NCBI GenBank assembly: GCA_002368605.1 | Contig: DFEB01000078.1 | Coordinates: forward strand, 27,261 to 91,260 | DNA: 64,000 bases | From: Treponema sp. UBA3813 | GTDB lineage: Bacteria > Spirochaetota > Spirochaetia > Treponematales > Treponemataceae | Reading direction: 5' to 3' | Shown here: in pieces, positions 16,181-25,284 of the stretch | How the letters are laid out: each line of letters opens with the position of its first letter | Position numbering within the stretch: position 1 is the stretch's first letter | Position numbers and translations under genes: made by a program | The notes under the pieces: generated by a model | The model's input: the letters and a program-made list of their open reading frames with translations, nothing else | Told to the model about the DNA's origin: nothing | The model's database searches: none

Positions 16181-17605
16181 ATGAAAAAAATCGTAAGTCT
16201 GATTTTGATTTTTTTTACGGCAGTAACTTTTACTTTCGCGCAAGAAGATTCAAAATCTGAGACAAAAGAAGAAAAATCAGAAGTCATAAAGCTTTCGATT
16301 GAGGACGCTGTGAGCTACGCGCTTTCACACAACCGCACTCTCAAAAGCAACGACATCGATTTGGAAATAAAAAAACGGGCTTCCAGCAATTCTTGGAATG
16401 TGTTTTTGCCAAATGTTCAGGCTTCTGGAACGATGAGCCGCGCAAATGAGTATAACCCAGGAACAGCGGCTACAAACAAAATGATGAGCCAGCTCACTGG
16501 TGGCGCATATCCCGCTAAAACGGACTACGACAAAGAAGAGGACAGATGGTCTACGGTGGGAACGGTTTCTGCCAGCTGGAATTTTACGCCGGCATACATT
16601 GCCCAGATAAAAATTGCAAAAGCCCAGTACGAGGCAGGAAAAATCTCCTGGGAACAGAGCCAGCGGGAGACAATCACCAACATCAAAAAGATGTATTATG
16701 GCCTTCTCTTGCAGCAGGAAAGCCTGAAAATTCAAAAGACATCTCTGGAAAATGCCCGGCAGCGAATGATTCAGGCGCAAACAAACTTCAGAAACGGCGC
16801 TATCCCCGAAATCCAATATTTGCAGACTCAGGTAAACTATGAGAACGCAAAACCTGATGTTGACAGCGCAGAGCAATCACTGACCCAGCAAATGGATTTG
16901 TTTGCCTTTATGATTGGTATGCCGGTTGGAACAAATATAGAACTGACTGATTCAATCGAGCCTGTGTATGTTGATGTCTCGGCAGATGATTTGCTTGCGA
17001 AATATTCCGACAACGATCTCCAGATTCAGAATCTCGAAAAGAACAAACTTGCGGCAAAATTGGGAATTACGGCTTCTGAACTTGCGACATGGCTTCCTAC
17101 CCTTGCCCTTAGTTATTCTTATCAGCCGGTGTACATCGGTTCGGAAGGAGCATGGCATTTTTCTAAAGACATTGGAGACGGTGAAAAATGGTATGATTCA
17201 GGCTCTTTCAGTGCAACTCTTGTTTGGAACATCACAAACATGCTTCCTTGGTCTTCTAACCGTCAGAAACTAAAGGACTACAAACAGCAGCTTGTCCAGC
17301 TTGATCTTTCAATCGAAAGTCTCAAAGAGAATCAAAAAGTGCAGGTCAGAAAGGCTGTTGACACCCTCACTCAGGCAAAAGAGCAGATTGATGTCATGGG
17401 AAGAAATGTTACCCTTGCTCAACGGGCTTATGATATGACGGCTCGTTCTTACAGAAACGGTACGACAGAGCTTCTTGATTTGCGTGACGCCGAGGCTTCC
17501 CTCAATCAGGCAAAGCTCGGTCAAATCAATCAGAAATTCCAGTACATCTCGGCTTTGATGGATTTGGAAAATACGCTGAATGTAAGCCTTACGGAATCAA
17601 AATAA
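16181..17605 (+). CDS. TolC-family outer-membrane efflux protein
   Basis: A 474-residue outer-membrane channel partner of the RND pump. It has a signal peptide (MKKIVSLILIFFTAVTFTFA, cleavage before QED) and two long alpha-helical repeats typical of outer-membrane efflux proteins, with heptad-rich stretches such as ENARQRMIQAQTNFRNGAIP and the repeat-equivalent TARSYRNGTTELLDLRDAEA. ATG at 16181 has an ideal GGAGGAATAA ribosome site. It is co-transcribed with the TetR-type regulator upstream and the membrane-fusion protein 55 bases downstream. Confidence 0.9.
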   Translation: MKKIVSLILIFFTAVTFTFAQEDSKSETKEEKSEVIKLSIEDAVSYALSHNRTLKSNDIDLEIKKRASSNSWNVFLPNVQASGTMSRANEYNPGTAATNKMMSQLTGGAYPAKTDYDKEEDRWSTVGTVSASWNFTPAYIAQIKIAKAQYEAGKISWEQSQRETITNIKKMYYGLLLQQESLKIQKTSLENARQRMIQAQTNFRNGAIPEIQYLQTQVNYENAKPDVDSAEQSLTQQMDLFAFMIGMPVGTNIELTDSIEPVYVDVSADDLLAKYSDNDLQIQNLEKNKLAAKLGITASELATWLPTLALSYSYQPVYIGSEGAWHFSKDIGDGEKWYDSGSFSATLVWNITNMLPWSSNRQKLKDYKQQLVQLDLSIESLKENQKVQVRKAVDTLTQAKEQIDVMGRNVTLAQRAYDMTARSYRNGTTELLDLRDAEASLNQAKLGQINQKFQYISALMDLENTLNVSLTESK

Positions 17606-17660
17606 AAGATATTCCGAAATCGTTTCGGAATCTAAACAGGAACTAATTGGAGGAAAATAT

Positions 17661-18584
17661 ATGAAACGAACAGCAAAATCAGTAACCACTGTGGCAGCGA
17701 TAGCCGCAGTCCTTACACTCATCAGTTGTGGAAAAAAATCTGCTGCGAATACAGAGGATAACAAAGAGGTTGAGACCTTGTACGCCGTTTCAACATATAA
17801 AACTGTGGCGGGAAATCTTGACGATTACCTTGAATTTGGCGGTGATGTGGCTTCTGTGAATGAGGTTATGGTTTTACCGGATCAGGCAGGAAAAATTACG
17901 AATATCCTTGTAAAAGTCGGGGATATGGTAAAAAAAGATCAGGTAATTGCCTATGTAAATCCGCTTCGTGTTGGAGTTGTTTATAACGACAGTCCCGTTA
18001 AAGCTCCTATTGCGGGTCGAATCACTTCGCTCCCTGTAACGGTCGGCTCAACCGTCTCTCAGTCATCGTCTGTTGCAAAAGTTGCCCGCACGGATGACCT
18101 TGAAATCAGAATAAATATCGCTGAGCGTTTTATCAGTCGAATTTCAAATGGACAAAAAGCGACTGTTACATTTGACGCATATCCTAGCGTTGAGTTCGGG
18201 GCAAAAATCTTTGAAGTTAGCCCTGTTTTGGACACTTCAACACGCACGATGGGCGTAAAACTTCGGCTTAATCCGCCAGATCCACGGGTAAAAGTCGGTA
18301 TGTACGGACGAGTACGCCTTGTCACGGACAGCGTAAAGAATGCGATTGTCCTTCCGTCTTCTGCATTGGTTACTCGTGATGGGAAAAATTATGTTTTCGT
18401 TATTTCAAGCCCAAAATCAGGAAAAAATGCAGCTGTAGTCAGTCTTGTCCCAGTTACAAAGGGAATTGCGGTTGACAACAAAGTTGAAATAACAAAAGGT
18501 CTTGAGGTCGGTGATGAGGTCGTCATAAAAGGACAGACTTTGCTTAATGACGGCTCAAAAGTCAACATAGCTTCGTCTAACTAG
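17661..18584 (+). CDS. RND efflux membrane-fusion lipoprotein
   Basis: A 307-residue periplasmic adaptor of the HlyD/AcrA family, lipid-anchored through the Cys of LISC at residue 23. It contains the biotinyl-lipoyl-like half motifs GKITNILVKVGDMVKKDQVI and VKAPIAGRITSLPVTVGSTV with only a short hairpin between them, then the beta-barrel domain (IAERFISRISNGQKATVTFD) and a membrane-proximal domain ending in GLEVGDEVVIKGQTLL. GGAGGA precedes ATG 17661. It links the inner-membrane pump to the TolC-type channel encoded on either side. Confidence 0.92.
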   Translation: MKRTAKSVTTVAAIAAVLTLISCGKKSAANTEDNKEVETLYAVSTYKTVAGNLDDYLEFGGDVASVNEVMVLPDQAGKITNILVKVGDMVKKDQVIAYVNPLRVGVVYNDSPVKAPIAGRITSLPVTVGSTVSQSSSVAKVARTDDLEIRINIAERFISRISNGQKATVTFDAYPSVEFGAKIFEVSPVLDTSTRTMGVKLRLNPPDPRVKVGMYGRVRLVTDSVKNAIVLPSSALVTRDGKNYVFVISSPKSGKNAAVVSLVPVTKGIAVDNKVEITKGLEVGDEVVIKGQTLLNDGSKVNIASSN

Positions 18585-18592
18585 GAGAAAGT

Positions 18593-21500
18593 ATGACAAT
18601 TTCGGAAAGATGTGTTAATAAACCGACAACGACATTCCTTGTTTTTTTGATGTCGGTTTTGCTTGGTCTTTATTGTATGTTTAAACTTCCGGTTGATATG
18701 TATCCGGAAATGGACTTGCCTTACATGATTGTCTATACGACTTATAGCGGTGCGGGTCCAGAAGAGGTTGAGCAAAGCTTGACCCGAACAATGGAAAGTT
18801 CTCTTTCGGGACTTTCTGGTCTTAAAAAATTGCAGTCACGCTCAATGTCGGGCGTCAGTTTGATTATTCTTGAATTGAACTATGGCGTGAATCTTGATGC
18901 TACGGCAAATGAAATTCGTGACAAAATCGATATGGTACGAAGTTATCTTCCTGACGATGCGAGTTCTCCGATTACGATTAAGATGGATCCCGCAATGATG
19001 CCGATTATGATGCTTTCATTACGGGGCAGCCGAACTCCAGAGGAACTTCGTACTTATGCGGAAGATGTTGTCCAACCACGGTTGGAGCAGCTTGACGGTG
19101 TTGCTTCGGCAAATGTTTCTGGTGGTCGTGAACGCTCCATAAATGTTGATATTCCACGAGACCGATTAGAGGCTTACGGACTTTCAATCTCAACTGTGGC
19201 TCAGCTCATCGGTGCTCAGAATATTCAGTCTTCAGGTGGTACAATCACTTCGGGCGACACTAATTATACCATTAAAACTAGCGGTAAATATCAGTCAATC
19301 GATGATTTGAAAAACACTGTTATTTCTTACAAGCCTTCTTCAGAAGGTCAGATTCGCACAATTCGATTGCGTGATGTCGCTGATGTTTATGATGGCTACA
19401 AAAAAGAGTCAACGCTTGCATATATTGACGGTGAGCCATGTGTCGTCATTATGGTTCAGAAACAATCAGGCAAAAACTCTGTAACGGCGGCAAAAAATGT
19501 CCGGAAGACAATTCCGTCGATTAAGGCGGAACTTCCCAGTGATGTTGAGCTTGTGGAGACTTCAAACACAACTGATATTATTGAGCAGACAATCAATGAG
19601 GTTGTAAAATCTGTAATTCAGGGAGCTTTTCTTGCAATTGCCGTTTTGATTATCTTCCTGCGTTCTCTTAAATCCACTATTATTGTCGGTCTTTCAATTC
19701 CGATTTCGGTATTCATCACGCTCATGCTCATGTATTTCCAGGGGCTTACGCTCAATATGGTTTCATTGGCAGGTTTGCTGCTGGGTATCGGTATGTTGGT
19801 CGATAACTCCATCGTTGTATTGGAAAATATTTATGCTTATCGCCAGAGAGATGCAAAACCGCGCGTGGCTTCAATTCTTGGTTCTCAGGAAATGGTTATG
19901 TCAATCACCGGCTCAACACTCACATCAATCTGTATCTTTGCGCCGATGCTTATGTTCAAGAAAACTTTGGGAATCATGGGACAGATGTTCAATGATCTGG
20001 CATGGACAATCATCTTCTCGCTCACCTGTTCACTTCTCGTCGCAATGTGTCTCGTTCCGGTTTTGACTTCAAAATACCTCAAAATCGACAAAATTGACAC
20101 GACGAAAAAAGGTGAGGGAAAAATTGGCGAAATTATGTATGCGATTAATGGTGCATTCAATACTTTCTTTGCCAAACTTGATGAAAAATACGCAAAAGGA
20201 GTATCATTTGTTCTTCATCATAGAAAGGCTAGTCTCCTTACACTCGTTGCCGCTTTGATCCTTTCATTTGTCTCAATTAAATTTATCGGTTTCATCTTTA
20301 TGCCTTCTTCTGCCTCAAACTCTGTAGCCGTTGAATTCACGCTTCCTCAGGGAACTAAGCTTGAAATCACTGACGACACAATGCATGAATTTGAGAATAT
20401 AGCGACACAGGAGCTAACAGGCGTTAAATATGTTACGATGACGGTTGGTGGAACTAGCGTATTCTCTGCCGGCTCTGAGACGAACAAAGGCTCTATTACA
20501 TTTACCCTTTATCCTCCAAGCGAGCGACTTGATGGTTATGACAACGAGAAAACGGCAAAAGCCAAGCTCCGTAAGCATTTTAATGACTTCCCTGGCGTTG
20601 ATATGGCTTTCTCGGCTGGCGCGAATCAGGCATCATCTTCAAGCGATATCAATATTACGGTTAAGAGTGATGACTTGAAACTCGTTCGCGAATATGCTGC
20701 GATTGTTGAAAAAATGCTCAAAGAGAAGGGCGGTGATTTTGTTCAGGAAGTTTCTTCTGATCAGGAAGAAGGTTTGCCTGAAGCTACGATTACTGTAAAT
20801 CGTGAGAAAATGTATGAATTCGGCTTGAACATTCATTCTGTCGGTGCGGAGATTCAAGGTGCAATCAACGGAACTACGGCAAGTCGTTACACTGACCGCG
20901 GTAAAGACATTGATGTCGTTGTTCGACTTGCAGAAGCAGATAAAAAACGACTTGATGATTTGGACTCGATTTCTGTGTTGAATTCTCAGGGACAAAGGAT
21001 TCCGCTTTCAAGTTTTGCAAAATATGAAGAGACGACGGCTCCTGTAACAATTTACCGTGAGAATCAGGCCCGAATTGTTCATGTTACGGCAAATCGTCTT
21101 GATGGAATGTCTCTCGGAGTTTGTCAGGAAGGTGTAAGAAAATTGCTCGCTGACAATATTCCAAAAGAAGATGGCGTTACGGTTCAGCTTGGTGGTTCTA
21201 TGGAAGAATTGCTTGAGATTGGTCTTAACTTCGTTATCATCATATTGATGGCAGCCCTTTTGGTCTTTGTAGTTATGGCTTCACAGTTTGAGTCACTTTT
21301 GGATCCTTTCATTGTTATTCTTACGATACCTTTGTCATTCATTGGTGTCATCATGATTTACGGACTTACCAGAACACAACTCAATCTTATTACTATTATG
21401 GGTATGTTGGTTTTGGTCGGTACAATCGTAAACAACGGTATCGTTTTGGTTGACTATACTAACTTGCTCCGTAAGCGTGGTATGGAACTTGAAGAGGCTT

Positions 21501-21877
21501 GTGTTGAGGCTGCACGAAACCGCTTGCGACCGATTCTCATGTCAACTTTGACGACGGTTATTTCTCTTGCCCCGATGGCTTTCTTCCCTGGCGAAGGCTC
21601 ACAGTCAATGCAGCCGATTTCACTCACCGTTTTCGGTGGTATGACATTCGGTTCTATGATGACTCTCTTTATCATGCCGACCATTTACTTCATCTTTAAT
21701 AACCGCCGACTTAAAAAGGCTGAGAAGAAGCGAATGAAGCAGCTTATAAAGGAAGGCAAAATCAACAAAAACGAGGAAAAAATGCGTCTTCGTGAAGAAA
21801 AGAAACGGGCAAAACTTGAGGCAAAGGCCGCTAAAGCCGCAAAGAATCTGGAGGACTTCAAAAATGGGTTATCTTGA
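18593..21877 (+). CDS. RND-family efflux transporter (AcrB/MexF-like)
   Basis: A 1094-residue inner-membrane proton antiporter. It shows the first helix with VFLMSVLLGLYCMFKLPVDM, the periplasmic porter start YPEMDLPYMIVYTTYSGAGP, the TM4 proton-relay region LGIGMLVDNSIVVLENIYAY with its Asp, and the second-half counterpart GMLVLVGTIVNNGIVLVDY. The C-terminus is a long basic/acidic charged tail rich in Lys, Glu and Ala (about residues 1045-1094). AGGAGAAAG precedes the ATG. The stop codon overlaps the start of the next gene by 14 bases. Substrate unknown; hydrophobic compounds are usual. Confidence 0.94.
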   Translation: MTISERCVNKPTTTFLVFLMSVLLGLYCMFKLPVDMYPEMDLPYMIVYTTYSGAGPEEVEQSLTRTMESSLSGLSGLKKLQSRSMSGVSLIILELNYGVNLDATANEIRDKIDMVRSYLPDDASSPITIKMDPAMMPIMMLSLRGSRTPEELRTYAEDVVQPRLEQLDGVASANVSGGRERSINVDIPRDRLEAYGLSISTVAQLIGAQNIQSSGGTITSGDTNYTIKTSGKYQSIDDLKNTVISYKPSSEGQIRTIRLRDVADVYDGYKKESTLAYIDGEPCVVIMVQKQSGKNSVTAAKNVRKTIPSIKAELPSDVELVETSNTTDIIEQTINEVVKSVIQGAFLAIAVLIIFLRSLKSTIIVGLSIPISVFITLMLMYFQGLTLNMVSLAGLLLGIGMLVDNSIVVLENIYAYRQRDAKPRVASILGSQEMVMSITGSTLTSICIFAPMLMFKKTLGIMGQMFNDLAWTIIFSLTCSLLVAMCLVPVLTSKYLKIDKIDTTKKGEGKIGEIMYAINGAFNTFFAKLDEKYAKGVSFVLHHRKASLLTLVAALILSFVSIKFIGFIFMPSSASNSVAVEFTLPQGTKLEITDDTMHEFENIATQELTGVKYVTMTVGGTSVFSAGSETNKGSITFTLYPPSERLDGYDNEKTAKAKLRKHFNDFPGVDMAFSAGANQASSSSDINITVKSDDLKLVREYAAIVEKMLKEKGGDFVQEVSSDQEEGLPEATITVNREKMYEFGLNIHSVGAEIQGAINGTTASRYTDRGKDIDVVVRLAEADKKRLDDLDSISVLNSQGQRIPLSSFAKYEETTAPVTIYRENQARIVHVTANRLDGMSLGVCQEGVRKLLADNIPKEDGVTVQLGGSMEELLEIGLNFVIIILMAALLVFVVMASQFESLLDPFIVILTIPLSFIGVIMIYGLTRTQLNLITIMGMLVLVGTIVNNGIVLVDYTNLLRKRGMELEEACVEAARNRLRPILMSTLTTVISLAPMAFFPGEGSQSMQPISLTVFGGMTFGSMMTLFIMPTIYFIFNNRRLKKAEKKRMKQLIKEGKINKNEEKMRLREEKKRAKLEAKAAKAAKNLEDFKNGLS

Positions 21878-22190
21878 GAATATTAAAATTCACGCAGGCG
21901 TGCAGAAAAGAGTCGAGATTATTTTCTCACAGGCTGTCGAAGAGGACTTCATCGCTGAATTCAAAGAAGCTGGAGTCGGCGCAAAATATACTAAGATGGC
22001 AAATGTAATGGGTGCGGGTTTCTCAAATCCGCGTTTGGGGGATGCAATCTGGCCTCAGCTCAATATGATGTATATCATCTATTGCAGTGAGGAAGATTGC
22101 GCCAAAATCATCGCAATTGTTGAAAAACTCCGCGAACAGTACATGGGCGAGGGAATCGCCTGCTTCGTGAGCGAGTCAACAGAGGTGTAG
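21864..22190 (+). CDS. Small PII-like protein coupled to the RND pump
   Basis: A 108-residue soluble protein beginning inside the last codons of the RND gene (ATG 21864, with GGAGG upstream), so the two are translationally coupled. The pattern of strands and helices (KRVEIIFSQAVEEDFIAEFK, then MMYIIYCSEEDCAKIIAIVEKLREQY) resembles a ferredoxin-like PII or DUF3240-type fold, which in other bacteria also follows RND genes. A central Gly/Asn-rich loop (ANVMGAGFSNPRLGD) sits where PII proteins carry their ligand-binding T-loop. It may be a regulator or ligand sensor of the pump. Homology is my inference from pattern, not a clear motif. Confidence 0.6.
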   Translation: MGYLENIKIHAGVQKRVEIIFSQAVEEDFIAEFKEAGVGAKYTKMANVMGAGFSNPRLGDAIWPQLNMMYIIYCSEEDCAKIIAIVEKLREQYMGEGIACFVSESTEV

Positions 22191-22193
22191 CCT

Positions 22194-23021
22194 ATGGCAA
22201 TTATCACTCTTACAAGACAATCGGGATCATTCGGCGATGAAATCGGAATGTTGATTGCCCGCCGTCTCGGTTATACTTTTTATGATAAGAAAGAAATCGA
22301 AAAGCGTATTATCGCAAAAGGCTTGCCAAAGGAAGAGTTTATTAAATTTGATGAGCGAAAGCCAAGACTTCTAGATCGATTTACAAAAAACCGTGACAAA
22401 TATCTAAATTATTTGAGCATGGTAATTCTTGAAATCGCTCAGGAAGGAAATTGCGTAATTATGGGGCGGGGGGCTTTTCTCTTTTTGAACAGCCTGCCAA
22501 ATCATATTACGCTTCGTTTCGTTTCAACGCTAAAAGAGAGACTTAATCATATAAAGGAAATTACGGGGATTACGACTGATAAAGTTGCTCTCAAATTGAT
22601 TGCTGATTCCGACAAACGGCAGGCTCAGTTTTATAAAAGTTGCTTTAAATACGATTTGCATAATCATGATGCGATTCAGGCAACGATTAATACGGCCTTG
22701 GTTCCGCCAGATATGCTGTCTGAAATGATTGTCGCTGGAGTCAAAAACAATCTTTCAGAACAAATAGAAAATGCTGGTAAAAAACGAGTTGATGAATTGA
22801 TTCTCGCACAGCAGATGACTAATAAACTTATTTTCGAGCATGGTCTTCACATCGATGAGTTGTGGATTAGTGTAGAGGATAAAAAAGTTCTTTTGAATGG
22901 TCTGACTTCATTCCATGCGACAGTTGAGCGAGCGATTACAATTCTTGAAAGTGAATATGCTGGCTACAAAGTTGAATCAAAAATCAAATGTGTTCAAGAT
23001 AATAGATTTTCAAAGGCTTGA
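22194..23021 (+). CDS. Cytidylate-kinase-like protein with BON-like C-terminus
   Basis: A 275-residue cytoplasmic protein. The N-terminal ~200 residues match the cytidylate-kinase-like family: ITLTRQSGSFGDEIGMLIA (an atypical P-loop), RRLGYTFYDKKEI and GNCVIMGRGAFLFL. The C-terminal ~65 residues (about IDELWISVEDKKVLLNGL to GYKVESKIK) have the BON-like beta-alpha-beta-beta pattern often linked to phospholipid or envelope binding. The phosphoryl acceptor is not known for this family. It is the last gene of the efflux operon, four bases after the PII-like gene, and ends in a strong terminator. Confidence 0.78.
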   Translation: MAIITLTRQSGSFGDEIGMLIARRLGYTFYDKKEIEKRIIAKGLPKEEFIKFDERKPRLLDRFTKNRDKYLNYLSMVILEIAQEGNCVIMGRGAFLFLNSLPNHITLRFVSTLKERLNHIKEITGITTDKVALKLIADSDKRQAQFYKSCFKYDLHNHDAIQATINTALVPPDMLSEMIVAGVKNNLSEQIENAGKKRVDELILAQQMTNKLIFEHGLHIDELWISVEDKKVLLNGLTSFHATVERAITILESEYAGYKVESKIKCVQDNRFSKA

Positions 23022-23022
23022 A

Positions 23023-23062
23023 AAAAATCTGTTTCGTGTGAAAATGCGAAACAGATTTTTTT
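23023..23062 (+). terminator. Terminator of the TetR-efflux operon
   Basis: A long stem AAAAATCTGTTTCG/CGAAACAGATTTTT with a 10-base loop and a following T tract, starting just after the kinase-like stop codon. Confidence 0.92.
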
Positions 23063-23079
23063 ATATATATGGGCTATAC

Positions 23080-23107
23080 TTACATAATCACGAAAACTTG
23101 TTATAAT
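23080..23107 (+). promoter_or_regulatory. Candidate promoter of hisG
   Basis: TTACAT (23080-23085) and TATAAT (23102-23107) are separated by 16 bases, 35 bases before the hisG start. The leader shows no attenuator or T-box. Confidence 0.5.
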
Positions 23108-23142
23108 AAAAGAATAGAGAAATCTAAAAAAGGAATTTTATT

Positions 23143-24015
23143 ATGGAAAAATTACGAATATTGTTGGCAAAAGGCAGAATCTACGAGTCTGTTTACGAAC
23201 TTTTGAGCGATGTGGGCATTTCCCTCAAACTTGCTGACCGCACATATTTTCCTACGACCAATCAGGATGATTTGGCTTTTCAGGTCGTAAAACCTCAGAT
23301 TGCAAGCGCCCTTCTGGCCTCAAACAAGGCAGATGTTGGATTTTCCGGCAAGGACTGGGTTTACGAGAACGGCGTTCAAGACGGAGTTGAGGAAATCATG
23401 GATTTGGGATTTGACCCCGTCCGAATCGTAGCGGCAATCCCCAATACCGTTGATTTTGAGGCTTTGGTTCAGAAACCGGTCACAATCGCCACCGAATATC
23501 AGACTTTGAGCAAAAAATGGCTCGCAGACAAAAAAATCGACGGAACGATTTTCCGCACCTGGGGAACCAGCGAAGGCTTCGTTCAGGACAACGAGGATTC
23601 TCTGGCCCAGATTTTGATTGACAACACTTCCACAGGCTCAAGCTTGCGTGCAAACAATCTCAAAATCGTGGACACCCTCATGACTTCTTCAACGAGGATG
23701 TATGCCTCAAAAGAAGCCCTCAAAGACCCGGAGAAAAAGCAGAAAATCATGGAGCTTAAAATGCTCTTCGAGTCAGTCTTGAACGCCCGCGGCCGGGTAA
23801 TGCTTGAAATGAATGTGGCAAAAGACAAATTCGACGGACTGATTAAGGCCCTTCCATCAATGAAAAGCCCCACAGTCAGCCCTCTCTTCGGCGACGACGG
23901 CTATGCAGTAAAAATCGCAGTCAAAAAAAGCGAAGTCCCCACCCTGCTGCCAAAATTGCAGTCTCTGGGCGCCACAGACATCCTTGAATACGCATTGCGC
24001 AAAGTCGTGAGATAG
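23143..24015 (+). CDS. hisG: ATP phosphoribosyltransferase, long form
   Basis: A 290-residue enzyme for the first, feedback-controlled step of histidine synthesis (ATP + PRPP to phosphoribosyl-ATP). N-terminal LRILLAKGRIYESVYELL and KADVGFSGKDWVYENG match the catalytic lobes, and the PRPP-binding loop is seen as QILIDNTSTGSSLRANNL near residue 165. The last ~75 residues (LPSMKSPTVSPLFGDDGYAV onward) form the allosteric HisG C-terminal domain, so this is the long, HisZ-independent form. AGGAATTTT precedes the ATG. hisB follows after a GC-rich spacer; hisD is 16 kb away. Confidence 0.93.
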   Translation: MEKLRILLAKGRIYESVYELLSDVGISLKLADRTYFPTTNQDDLAFQVVKPQIASALLASNKADVGFSGKDWVYENGVQDGVEEIMDLGFDPVRIVAAIPNTVDFEALVQKPVTIATEYQTLSKKWLADKKIDGTIFRTWGTSEGFVQDNEDSLAQILIDNTSTGSSLRANNLKIVDTLMTSSTRMYASKEALKDPEKKQKIMELKMLFESVLNARGRVMLEMNVAKDKFDGLIKALPSMKSPTVSPLFGDDGYAVKIAVKKSEVPTLLPKLQSLGATDILEYALRKVVR

Positions 24016-24054
24016 CAAACTGAAAACGGAAAGTTGAAGATTGAAAGTTAGGGT

Positions 24055-24135
24055 TGGGGGAAGTCTCCCCCTCGGCTGCAATGGCTCCGCCATTTCCGCC
24101 TACCCCCTCTGCGGGAGGACCCGCAACGCCCCGAT
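24055..24135. repeat. GC-rich intergenic repeat element 3
   Basis: The hisG-hisB gap contains a G+C-rich stretch of about 80 bases with complementary words (GGGGGAAGTCTCCCCC, GCGGGAGGACCCGC), unlike the A+T-rich flanks. It is preceded by a degenerate AACTGAAAACGGAAAGTTGAA segment. It resembles the other GC-rich intergenic elements in composition but I see no long shared word. Confidence 0.4.
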
Positions 24136-24153
24136 ATGGCAGGAGAAATTTTT

Positions 24154-24771
24154 ATGGCAAGAACGGCTACTATTGAACGAATTACCGGGGAGACTCAAAT
24201 CTCTCTTACACTTAATCTTGACGGTACAGGGAAGTGCAGCGTGGAGAATCCTATCGGATTTTTTGACCATCTGTTGCGCTCTTTCTGCAAGCACGGACTT
24301 TTTGACCTTTCGGGCTCTATCAAGGGTGACTTGAATGTTGACCAGCACCATACAATCGAGGATACGGGAATCGTTTTGGGTATGTGCTTTGCAAAGGCTC
24401 TGGGCGACTGTGCCGGCATTTACCGAAGCGGCTCTTTCCTTTACCCCATGGACGAGGCTCTTCTCCGTGCGGCCGTGGATTTTGGCGGCAGGCCTTTCTT
24501 GGTCTGCGATGCTGAGCTTACGGGAATTCCTCTGGTGAGCGTTCAGGACGGAAAAGAAGGCACTTTCCAGACCGATTGCTTTGAGGATTTCTGGAATGGC
24601 TTTGTTCAGGCAGCAAAATGCAATCTTCACTTGGACACTCTCCGTGGCCGAAGCGACCACCACAAAATGGAAGGTCTTTTTAAGGCGGCGGCTCGTGCAA
24701 TCCGTTCTGCTGTTGAAATTGATCCCAGGCGAAACGGCGAAGTTCCCAGCACGAAGGGCGTTATAGTATAA
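24154..24771 (+). CDS. hisB: Imidazoleglycerol-phosphate dehydratase
   Basis: A 205-residue monofunctional HisB that dehydrates imidazoleglycerol phosphate in histidine synthesis. The manganese-binding duplicated motifs are clear: FDHLLRSFCKHG, DQHHTIEDTGI and, in the second repeat, RSDHHKMEGLFKAAARA. ATG at 24154 is chosen because AGGAGA lies seven bases upstream; the in-frame ATG at 24136 overlaps that ribosome site and the GC-rich spacer. Probably co-transcribed with hisG and followed after 17 bases by the Lrp-type regulator. Confidence 0.95.
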   Translation: MARTATIERITGETQISLTLNLDGTGKCSVENPIGFFDHLLRSFCKHGLFDLSGSIKGDLNVDQHHTIEDTGIVLGMCFAKALGDCAGIYRSGSFLYPMDEALLRAAVDFGGRPFLVCDAELTGIPLVSVQDGKEGTFQTDCFEDFWNGFVQAAKCNLHLDTLRGRSDHHKMEGLFKAAARAIRSAVEIDPRRNGEVPSTKGVIV

Positions 24772-24788
24772 AACTGAAGGAGATAATT

Positions 24789-25283
24789 ATGGACGGAAAG
24801 GAAGAAATCTTGGATTTGTTGCGTGAAAATGCGCGTCTTGCAGTAGAAGACATTTCGGCGATGACAAAAAAATCCGCCGATGAAGTAAAGGCAATCATCA
24901 AGTCTCTGGAAGACGAGGGAATCATCTTAAAATACGCCGCCATTGTGAATCCTGAAAAAGACATCAACACAAAGGACAAGGTTCGGGCTGAAATCGAGAT
25001 TCAGTGCCAGCCGGAGCGTGAGCACGGATTTGATGCCCTTGCCGAGCGAATCTACCGCTTCCCCCAGGTCAAGTCACTTTATCTTATGAGCGGCGGTTAT
25101 GACCTTAAAGTCGTAATCGAAGGCGATGATTTGCGCGAGGTCGCTCTTTTCGTGGCGCAGAAACTTTCTACTCTGGAAGGCGTGCGCTCAACAAAAACCC
25201 ACTTCCTCCTTAAAACCTACAAGGAAAACGACGTTCTTTATGTGGAAGACGAATCTGACCGCCGCGAAGGAGTGATGGCTTAA
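24789..25283 (+). CDS. Lrp/AsnC-family transcriptional regulator
   Basis: A 164-residue amino-acid-responsive regulator: N-terminal winged helix-turn-helix (about residues 5-55, LLRENARLAVEDISAMTKKS), then the RAM/AsnC ligand-binding beta-alpha-beta domain (VRAEIEIQCQPEREHGFDAL, SGGYDLKVVIEGDDLREVAL). AAGGAGAT precedes the ATG. The aminotransferase gene starts two bases after its stop codon. This Lrp-aminotransferase pairing recurs in other bacteria (yugG-patA type) and suggests control of amino-acid turnover. Confidence 0.9.
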   Translation: MDGKEEILDLLRENARLAVEDISAMTKKSADEVKAIIKSLEDEGIILKYAAIVNPEKDINTKDKVRAEIEIQCQPEREHGFDALAERIYRFPQVKSLYLMSGGYDLKVVIEGDDLREVALFVAQKLSTLEGVRSTKTHFLLKTYKENDVLYVEDESDRREGVMA

Positions 25284-25284
25284 A

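Noticed and set aside
16325-16876. A 183-codon minus-strand frame within the TolC gene
   Set aside because: Antisense shadow; the TolC frame has a signal peptide and family repeats.
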